A stretch of DNA of 50,312 nucleotides from a bacterium. GTDB lineage: Bacteria > Planctomycetota > Planctomycetia > Pirellulales > Pirellulaceae. The translations under genes and the position numbers were made by a program. Below the pieces are notes generated by a model, which saw nothing but the letters and a program-made list of their open reading frames with translations, did not search any database and was not told the DNA's origin. The DNA lies in assembly GCA_024743355.1 (NCBI GenBank), contig JANSWS010000010.1, positions 1 to 50,312 of the forward strand, written 5' to 3'. Every line of letters starts with the position of its first letter. Position 1 is the stretch's first letter. This document shows positions 43,593 through 50,312 of this stretch, in pieces.

Positions 43593-46500
43593 TCACTCCG
43601 CCTGCTCTGCGGTGATGGCCATCACCATGGGAGCAGTTCGGTCCGGTCCCTTGATGAGATCAATTTTTTGCACCACGAGATCTCGCTGCGGACTCACGGC
43701 CAGGTAACGAATCTGTTGTCCACGTAGTGCGAAGGCGAATTCGGATTCGGGAACGTCCTGACGGCTGATGTAATCCGCGAAATGAGTTCCATTCTTCAGT
43801 TCGTGGTCCTCCTGTGTTCCGTCCGAATAATGCAAGCGTACGATCATCGAGGTTGTATTTTCGCGATTGAAGGGATGTCCCCAACCGCTGACTCCGCTCA
43901 ACAAATGCAACTTGCTCAGTCGCATGTTGCAGGGCAGCGATATCTCGCGGGGCATCCTGGGCGGCAAGGTTCCCAAGGGTCCGTTCAGCAAGACAATGTT
44001 GGGACGCGTCTTACCTAAGGGATCGACCAATTGAAAGGGAACTCCTTGAAACTCCTTAGGGGACCAATCTTCGAAGATCATGCGATCGGGACCATTATCC
44101 CCGGGACTAAACAGTCCCTTCGTGCTGATCGCCGTTGCCACGCTGGCTAGCGGCAAGGGCACATACCTTCCCTTTTGAGTCAGGAACTCCAACAGATCTG
44201 TCATCTGCTGCTTGTCCATCTGCTGTTCAAAGCCTTCCGGCATCATCGATTTATTCGTGGATGTCAGCTGTTCGATATCTTCGCGTGAAATCGTCTGACG
44301 TTTTCCTTCCGCATCGATCAGTTCGACAGCGGATTGCGATTCGGCAGCCAGCATCCCCGCCAAGATTTGCCCGCCGGCCGTCAGCAAGGTGTAGCGTCGG
44401 AAATTGCCCTCCACACTGCGACTCGGATCCAGGATATGAACCAACAATTCCTCTTTAGGATGTACGGCCATTCCCGTCAAATCCGGACCAACCTCGTTGC
44501 CTTCGCCCGAGTGCTTGTGGCAGATGGCGCAATTCTTGGTGAACAAGGCTTTACCTGCGGAAGGATCGCCTGATTTCTGAGTTGCGATCAAGTATTGCTC
44601 AATCACCTGTTGACGGTTGCTATCCAGCGTCTCACCAGCAGACTGCAGAATATCACGGGCCCGTCGCCGGATCTCACGACTTGGATGTGCGGTCAGAGTC
44701 TGTCGTTGGTCCAGCGATAGATCCTGGATGCCTAACAAGCGATCTTCAATGGCTGTCAGCAACTCCTGAGTGGTCTCTGGCCTGGAAATAAGTACAGAGA
44801 GTACATCCTGGCGCAAGGACGGAGTAATGGAATCCCACAGCCCCAGCAACTCCTGCCCCACATTTTCGGCTGTTGCCGAAGCCAGGCCACGAATGATTCC
44901 GCGGCTGATCTCCGGCGAAGTCTGCGGATTCACAATCTCCAACAGCTTGGTGACTACTTGAGAATCTTCACCCGAGAAACGTACGAGCTCCGCCAGGGCC
45001 TGCAAACGACTCGCAGGTTCCAGCTCGGCATCTTCGATCTTTTCAAATAGGGCTTGGGAAAGACGGGCCGCCTGTTCGTTCATGCCCCTACTACCCCACA
45101 GCTTACCCAATCTCAGCAGAGGACCGAGTGCTTCCGTATCCGCCCCTTCCAACAAGGCCATCAACAAGCTTTCCGCTTTGCCGCTCAACGGCTCGCGAGA
45201 CTCGTCCACTCTGCTATCCGCCAGCCCCGCGACAACCGGCTGAACCAAGGCCGGCTCGGCTTGGGACAGGCTGGCTAACAATTGCTCCAGCTCGGAAATG
45301 TTGAGAGAAGATCGGGCAAGATGCTCAGCCACAATCCTCAGCGTGTCGGCAAGCGGCGGGTCGTCGCCGAGATCGTCGCGTTCGAGGCAAGAACTCAAGA
45401 AAGAAGAGCCGTGCCTGGCAGCCGCACAAATCAAGGCGTCCCGAAGGTGCGGATCTGACATTATCCTTGAATCGTTTGCCAACTCGGCCAGCCCTTGCCC
45501 AGCCTGCTGCGACTCAGGCATATCCGAAAGTGCCAACAGCCCCGCCAGAACAACCTGTTCATCAGCGTCCGCGAACACGTTACTGCTCATCAAGGTTGAA
45601 ACAGCTTCTACTGAAGGTGGCAAAACCAGCGCCGCATTCCGCCGAACCCCCGCGGCCGGATGAGAGAGTGCTTTAGCAGCCGCTTGGAAGCCAGGCCCCT
45701 GGGGATCTACAATCGCCCCAAGGCCGTGCAGTGTCCACAGTGCATGGATCACGCCGGGATTGTTTCCGGTCATATCCTTCGTGGAGTCGCCACACAACGG
45801 AACCAACTCAGATACCACATCGTCCTTACCACGCTCCACTAGCAGCCGCTGCGCGTGACGTCTCCACAAGCGGTTGGAATGTGACAGGCCCGCCAGCAAA
45901 GAAGCCGGATCATCGGGGGAGAGGTCAGCGGGTCGATCCGCGTCCCGTTGTCCAAGCTCGCCGTCATAGACCAGGCGATAAATCCGCCCGTGGGTTTTGT
46001 CTCGCAAATCCGATTCGTAGGCATTGCCTTTGCCGGTCGTAAAACCGCGCGGGGTCGGATTGTGTTGCACGATGTAGTTGTACCAGTCAATGATCCACAC
46101 ATAGCCGTCCGGTCCCACTTCGGCCTGAATGGGTGCCGCCCACTCGTCATCACTGGCGATCAAATTAAAAGCATTACGATCGCGAAAGCTGGCCCCGTCA
46201 CGATCCAAGACAAATGTCCCAATCAAGTGCCCCGTAGGACCGCACACAAATGCCGTCCTGTTCCACCACTGACTTGGATAGGCTCTGGCGGTGTATAGAG
46301 CATGGCCAGCACCCGCCGTGTAACCACCGTGGTGATCTACTTGGCGAACCTTGTCCGTAATCGGATGAAAGTAGTGGTCCGGCGCGATCTCATCCGCCAT
46401 CAAGGATGGCGTCCAGCCACGCACCCTCTCGTAGTAACGGTTGGCGATGGGAACGAAGAAACTGGGGGCACGATTCGCGGTCGAGGCGAAAATATATCCT

Positions 46501-48008
46501 TCCTCACTGGTGCCCAGCCCCCAGCTATTGTTGGTCGTGGAGCGTATGAACTCTACGTCGGCAACTTGCGGCGCATCGGCTGCCCCACGGACTTCAAACG
46601 CAAATGGTCCCTGGCGAAATCCGGGATGCTCGCCACCCGCGAACTTGGGACGCGAATTATTGTAACCCTGCATGGCCCAGTAACGATTGTCGAGACCGTA
46701 TTGGAAGTTGCTTACGCCTCCGTGGGTGTCACCCATCTCCCAGCCGGTGATGAGTACTTCACGTTGATCCGCTCGATCGTCGCCGTCGTTGTCGCGTAGA
46801 TAGATAGTCTGCACACCCGCCTGAACGATTACGCCCCCGCGATAGAACTCCAGCGATGTCGGGATGCTCAGGTTCTCCGCAAATACGGTGAAACGATCGG
46901 CCCGACCATCACCATTGGTGTCCTCACAGATGCGAATGCGATCGCGGCCTTGCTCGGGTGGCATCAATTCGTTGGGATAATCGACCGTCTCACACAGCCA
47001 GAGCCGACCGCGATGATCCCAATTCATAGCGATAGGCTTGCCCTGGAGTTGCGGTTCAGCAGCGAACAACTCCAAATGGAAATCCTGTGGCGTGACGTAG
47101 TGTTTGAGTGATTCCTCCGGAGATAAGGGCAGCTGCATTTGGGTGATAATTTCACCCTGAGTACCCCAGCTTTCTCCCGCCAGATAATTGGGAATCTTGG
47201 GTCCTACTTCCTGGTATTCGAAATCAGCAACATCCGTGCGGGGCTCGGTCATAGCGGGAATGTCAAACAACGTCGCGTCTCGATAGTCCGCCACGACTCT
47301 AGGATCCTGGCCGCAGGCCCACAGAATGCCGCGTTCCAGCAGATTCAAAAAGCCAGGGTGCTTCCAGGTACGGGCATCATGTCCCCAGGCCGTATAGAAC
47401 ACACGACCGCTGCCATGTGTGCGGATCCAGGTCCAGGGCTCGACTTCACGATCCCGTGCTTGATCTCCTTGTCGCCGAACCTCCAGCACAATCCGGTTGC
47501 GTTCATTGTGTCGCGTGTGGATGTAGGTCTCATCCCAGCTCTCAAACCCGCCGAAACCTTGCATCAGCGGATGCTCAGGCTGCACAATCTCAGTCGAAAA
47601 AATCTGGCCGCCATGACGCTGGAACTGACCTCCGATGAGATCTACAACCGCCGGGGAATTACGAAAGCAGTAAGAAGCACAGTGCAGTGGGATGAACCCT
47701 CCACCCTGGGCCACGTATTCCAGCAAGGCGGATTCTTGCTCCGCGGCAATCTCATCTATGTTGGCGTACAGCAAGAGCCCCGCATACTCCGCCAGCCGCT
47801 CAGAATTCAATTGCGAAACATCTTCGGTATACGTCAATTCAATATTGGCTTTGGCCAACTCTGGAACCAAGACTTCGGCCAAATCTCGCGGACGATGATG
47901 CCCATTGTCGCCCAGGAACAAGACCTTCAGCGGCTCTGCCTGAACGGCATTACCAGGCGTTGTCAGGCTTAGAAAAACGACAATGAGAAAAAACCATATT
48001 CGCGGCAT
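43593..48008 (-). CDS. giant ThuA/PVC-type cytochrome c/HEAT protein
   Basis: 1471 residues. A signal peptide (1-24) is followed by a ThuA-like domain (about 25-240, with 'KVLFLGDNGHHRP' and 'HDARTWKHPGF'). Next comes a PVC-type beta-propeller dehydrogenase domain (about 290-690, with 'AMNWDHRGRLWLCETVDYPNEL'), HEAT-like repeats (about 690-1120), and a cytochrome c domain with the heme motif CAICH near residue 1159, followed by a C-terminal domain. It should be a periplasmic, heme-bearing redox protein that oxidises an organic substrate, by analogy with sugar dehydrogenases. The FG-GAP and amidase genes upstream on the same strand suggest one operon. Confidence 0.9.
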   Translation of the reverse strand: MPRIWFFLIVVFLSLTTPGNAVQAEPLKVLFLGDNGHHRPRDLAEVLVPELAKANIELTYTEDVSQLNSERLAEYAGLLLYANIDEIAAEQESALLEYVAQGGGFIPLHCASYCFRNSPAVVDLIGGQFQRHGGQIFSTEIVQPEHPLMQGFGGFESWDETYIHTRHNERNRIVLEVRRQGDQARDREVEPWTWIRTHGSGRVFYTAWGHDARTWKHPGFLNLLERGILWACGQDPRVVADYRDATLFDIPAMTEPRTDVADFEYQEVGPKIPNYLAGESWGTQGEIITQMQLPLSPEESLKHYVTPQDFHLELFAAEPQLQGKPIAMNWDHRGRLWLCETVDYPNELMPPEQGRDRIRICEDTNGDGRADRFTVFAENLSIPTSLEFYRGGVIVQAGVQTIYLRDNDGDDRADQREVLITGWEMGDTHGGVSNFQYGLDNRYWAMQGYNNSRPKFAGGEHPGFRQGPFAFEVRGAADAPQVADVEFIRSTTNNSWGLGTSEEGYIFASTANRAPSFFVPIANRYYERVRGWTPSLMADEIAPDHYFHPITDKVRQVDHHGGYTAGAGHALYTARAYPSQWWNRTAFVCGPTGHLIGTFVLDRDGASFRDRNAFNLIASDDEWAAPIQAEVGPDGYVWIIDWYNYIVQHNPTPRGFTTGKGNAYESDLRDKTHGRIYRLVYDGELGQRDADRPADLSPDDPASLLAGLSHSNRLWRRHAQRLLVERGKDDVVSELVPLCGDSTKDMTGNNPGVIHALWTLHGLGAIVDPQGPGFQAAAKALSHPAAGVRRNAALVLPPSVEAVSTLMSSNVFADADEQVVLAGLLALSDMPESQQAGQGLAELANDSRIMSDPHLRDALICAAARHGSSFLSSCLERDDLGDDPPLADTLRIVAEHLARSSLNISELEQLLASLSQAEPALVQPVVAGLADSRVDESREPLSGKAESLLMALLEGADTEALGPLLRLGKLWGSRGMNEQAARLSQALFEKIEDAELEPASRLQALAELVRFSGEDSQVVTKLLEIVNPQTSPEISRGIIRGLASATAENVGQELLGLWDSITPSLRQDVLSVLISRPETTQELLTAIEDRLLGIQDLSLDQRQTLTAHPSREIRRRARDILQSAGETLDSNRQQVIEQYLIATQKSGDPSAGKALFTKNCAICHKHSGEGNEVGPDLTGMAVHPKEELLVHILDPSRSVEGNFRRYTLLTAGGQILAGMLAAESQSAVELIDAEGKRQTISREDIEQLTSTNKSMMPEGFEQQMDKQQMTDLLEFLTQKGRYVPLPLASVATAISTKGLFSPGDNGPDRMIFEDWSPKEFQGVPFQLVDPLGKTRPNIVLLNGPLGTLPPRMPREISLPCNMRLSKLHLLSGVSGWGHPFNRENTTSMIVRLHYSDGTQEDHELKNGTHFADYISRQDVPESEFAFALRGQQIRYLAVSPQRDLVVQKIDLIKGPDRTAPMVMAITAEQAE

Positions 48009-48113
48009 GTTGCGGCTTTCTACAAATCGGAGAGGATGGGATTTGAGCGGCTGCTTTGCCCCGGATGGGATCGTGGGGCCCGAGCGGGGAACGGCATAAG
48101 CGTGGATCAGGCT

Positions 48114-49292
48114 TTATGGCAGGCGGGGATTTTCATACCAGACCACATTATTGCTTCCCCGGCCAGCGACCAGCAAATCCAAGTCTTGGTCTTGGTCGAG
48201 ATCAACCGCCCGGATGTCATAGGCTTCTTGGTCGCGACCCACGATGTGGGTTTGAAATCTACCCTGTCCATCATTTTCAAACCAGGCAGCGATTTTATCA
48301 CCAAAGGCGCAGGTGGCTGCGTCCTCATCTCCGTCGTCGTCCATGTCGACAACAACCAGACAGTGCGGCTCCTGTATCGATGCATGAATGGCATGCTCGT
48401 TCCATGCTGGGGCTTCGAACCACACTACACCCCTACCATGCCCGCGAGAAGCCACAAAGTCGACAAGTCCATCACCGTTCACATCGCTGGGATGAATATT
48501 CGTCGCTCCGGGTTGCTGGTCAGACAACATGTGTTTCTTCCACGCCCCGCGTGGATCCTTAGGAGCCTCCCACCAGGCAAACCACTCTCCCTTTCCTGAT
48601 GGATCCTGCGGACCGCCCTTGGCCCCGGTGGCCGCATCCGGCCGTCCATCACCATTGACGTCGCCAAAACCCAAATAATGGGTCAGCCCCGGCGCATCCT
48701 GCCTGGCGAAAACATTCACGGGCCATTCCGCAACATCGCGAACATTCTCCGGTATGGAAAACCAAACTAGCGACTCCGGATAAGGCGGCAGCGGCTGAGC
48801 GCTGGTTGCCAGAAGATCTGCTCGCCCATCACCATCCACATCACCTTGAATGAGACCATGGATTCCATGCACTTGTTCGGAAACCAGGTGTACTTTCCAG
48901 GCCTGATTCTCAGGTTCGTCCGGCTGTTCGATCCAAACGATCAAACCGGGGTTGTAGCGGGCCCCGACATAGTCCATGTCTCCATCTCCATCCACGTCCA
49001 GCGCTTCGCTGTGAATGAAATTGTGATCCGGGCTATCGCTCAAGATCATCTCCCGCCAGTCGGGAGCAATTAGCAAGCGAGTCTTATTCGCAGCGCTGCA
49101 GATAATGTCCAGTTTGCCGTCGCCGGTGAAATCCGCAGCTATCGCCGTCATGCAACTTGCACCTTCGTAGACAGTATGCTTTTCCCACGGGCGCGAATCC
49201 TGCCCCTCTGTCTGCCCCCGCAGAAATGCATGTGGGAAAACCAACATCAGCAACGGCAGTGCGGTAACTTGGCAGATGGATCGCGTACTCAT
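48114..49292 (-). CDS. FG-GAP/VCBS repeat exported protein
   Basis: About 392 residues from ATG 49292 (a GTG at 49325 would add eleven). A signal peptide (about 7-25) leads into repeated FG-GAP/VCBS-type units of ~50-60 residues, each carrying a calcium-binding-like D-x-D-G-D-x-D motif: 'DFTGDGKLD', 'DVDGDGDMD', 'DVDGDGRAD', 'DVNGDGRPD', 'DVNGDGLVD' and 'DMDDDGDED'. This is a beta-propeller secreted protein of the kind used for binding surfaces or polymers; the ligand is unknown. The stop of the amidase gene is 33 bp before the ATG. The PVC-cytochrome gene starts 105 bp downstream, so one transcript is likely. Confidence 0.88.
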   Translation of the reverse strand: MSTRSICQVTALPLLMLVFPHAFLRGQTEGQDSRPWEKHTVYEGASCMTAIAADFTGDGKLDIICSAANKTRLLIAPDWREMILSDSPDHNFIHSEALDVDGDGDMDYVGARYNPGLIVWIEQPDEPENQAWKVHLVSEQVHGIHGLIQGDVDGDGRADLLATSAQPLPPYPESLVWFSIPENVRDVAEWPVNVFARQDAPGLTHYLGFGDVNGDGRPDAATGAKGGPQDPSGKGEWFAWWEAPKDPRGAWKKHMLSDQQPGATNIHPSDVNGDGLVDFVASRGHGRGVVWFEAPAWNEHAIHASIQEPHCLVVVDMDDDGDEDAATCAFGDKIAAWFENDGQGRFQTHIVGRDQEAYDIRAVDLDQDQDLDLLVAGRGSNNVVWYENPRLP

Positions 49293-49325
49293 TTTTTGGC
49301 CCTCGTTTTGGAGCTGAAATCTCAC

Positions 49326-50312
49326 CTACTGCGACTCCTCGGCTTGTGCCTGTTTGGCCAGCCATTCATCCAGAGGTGGCTCGGATGGCGTGGGGGGAAA
49401 GGCTAATTGCAATCGCTGGGCAACCGCGAGCAGCGCATCTTCGCGATAAGCGGCCGATGTCAGCTTGATCACGCCCGGCAGCGAAATGCCACGCGACTCG
49501 GATTCGTTGCAAGCGACCACAACGGATGGATGCCCCGTCAAATTGGTCAGTAGCAGATCATTGGCTGCCAGCAGCACATCGCATTGCCCTAGCTTCTTCT
49601 CCGTCTCGGTAATCAGTTGACTGCGCAGCCGATTAGCCCGCAAGTATTGGATAGCGGGAACAAACTGAGACTGGCGAAAAGTATCCGGCCAGCGTCCGTA
49701 GTCGGCCTGCGGATCTTGGCGGAAGGCATCGTCAAACACCGTGGATGCCTCAACACCCAGAATGAAGTTCATGGCGCTGGTCGGCAGCTCGGAATCCAAG
49801 TCGATGTCGACGAGTTCCGCGCCTTCCGATTTCAAGTACTCTAATGCGGCTTCTTCTGTCGTATCCAGCTGATCACCCGTAATCCCCACTCGCAAGCCCG
49901 CCAGACTTTGCTCGGCAGGCCACCGAAAACTCCGTTCGACCACCGTTGGATCGCGACCATCGCTCCCGAGCAAACTGGCAAAGACGAAGGCCAAGTCGTC
50001 GACGTGTCTTGCGATCGGACCGATTTTGTCCATCGACCAAGCCAGCGGCATGCATCCGGCCCGACTGACTCGGCCGAAGGTCGGCCGCAATCCGCAAGTA
50101 CGACACCGGGTGGTTGGAGAAACAATGCTCCCCAAGGTTTCGCTGCCCAGTGCGAACGTGGCCAAGCCAGCCGCAACGGCCGAAGCGCTGCCGGCCGAAG
50201 ACCCGCTACTGCCTTGCTGCGGATTCCAAGGGTTGCGGGTAAGGCCACCAAACCAGCGATCGCCCCAGGCCATAGCCCCTAAACTAACCTTGGCCAGCAG
50301 AACCGCGCCGGC
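49326..50312 (-). CDS. amidase (AS family), partial
   Basis: 329 residues are visible and the N-terminus lies beyond the right edge. The frame continues to 50312 with 'AGAVLLAKVSLGAMAWG', which contains the catalytic lysine of the Ser-Ser-Lys triad. The amidase signature follows directly: 'WNPQQGSSGSSAGSASA' and 'VAAGLATFALGSETLGS', and later 'MPLAWSMDKIGPIARHVDDLA'. Amidases of this family release ammonia from amides, including the GatA subunit; the C-terminal 'TGHPSVVVACNESESRG' fits a general amidase better. Its stop is 33 bp before the FG-GAP gene. The first codons and any signal peptide cannot be seen. Confidence 0.88.
   Translation of the reverse strand, partial: AGAVLLAKVSLGAMAWGDRWFGGLTRNPWNPQQGSSGSSAGSASAVAAGLATFALGSETLGSIVSPTTRCRTCGLRPTFGRVSRAGCMPLAWSMDKIGPIARHVDDLAFVFASLLGSDGRDPTVVERSFRWPAEQSLAGLRVGITGDQLDTTEEAALEYLKSEGAELVDIDLDSELPTSAMNFILGVEASTVFDDAFRQDPQADYGRWPDTFRQSQFVPAIQYLRANRLRSQLITETEKKLGQCDVLLAANDLLLTNLTGHPSVVVACNESESRGISLPGVIKLTSAAYREDALLAVAQRLQLAFPPTPSEPPLDEWLAKQAQAEESQ

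Overview
The window looks like chromosomal DNA of a planctomycete of the Pirellulales (Rhodopirellula-like). This rests on gene content and is not proven. The indicators are a DUF1501 protein, a very large PVC-type cytochrome protein, DUF1571 and DUF1579 exoproteins, a PEP-CTERM protein, two membrane-anchored Ser/Thr kinases, a kinase-linked ECF sigma factor, a secreted ceramidase-like enzyme and few strong Shine-Dalgarno sites. No rRNA, tRNA, CRISPR array, phage gene or transposase was found.

Layout. 0.1-9.4 kb: membrane protein, zinc alcohol dehydrogenase, DUF1571 protein, serine beta-lactamase-like hydrolase, an alpha/beta hydrolase + MMPL/RND exporter pair, and a ceramidase-like exoenzyme. 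9.7-12.3 kb: a structured intergenic repeat and a membrane Ser/Thr kinase with an altered DFG motif, closed by a bidirectional terminator. 12.5-15.3 kb: S-adenosylhomocysteinase preceded by an ArsR-methyltransferase fusion regulator, with a palindrome in front of it. 15.3-22.7 kb: two SDR oxidoreductases, a nitrilase-family hydrolase, RNase PH, an NhaR-like LysR regulator, and a small HPF-like protein followed by a zinc-ribbon protein. 22.8-27.6 kb: PEP-CTERM protein, ion channel, CorA and a membrane-inserted alpha/beta hydrolase.

27.6-33.7 kb is the most coherent signalling locus. Five genes all lie on the minus strand: coiled-coil membrane protein, FHA protein, Ser/Thr kinase with a polytopic C-terminus, membrane protein, and ECF sigma factor. 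It is followed by a divergent secreted Asp-box (sialidase/BNR-like) protein behind an excellent sigma-54 promoter match.

36.0-36.5 kb, between convergent genes, carries two copies of a REP-like palindromic repeat. One copy is split by a 205-bp non-coding element that has 15-bp perfect terminal inverted repeats, a 10-bp flanking direct duplication and an internal GTGCTC hexamer array. A third REP-like copy lies at 22.7 kb. This element is the best candidate for something undescribed.

36.5-50.3 kb: histidine phosphatase and a small membrane protein, a GntP-type permease with an unusual exported N-terminus, fumarase C and 6-phosphogluconolactonase (central carbon metabolism), a DUF1501 protein, and a minus-strand run amidase > FG-GAP protein > giant ThuA/PVC-cytochrome protein that probably acts in extracytoplasmic catabolism. 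The amidase runs off the right edge.
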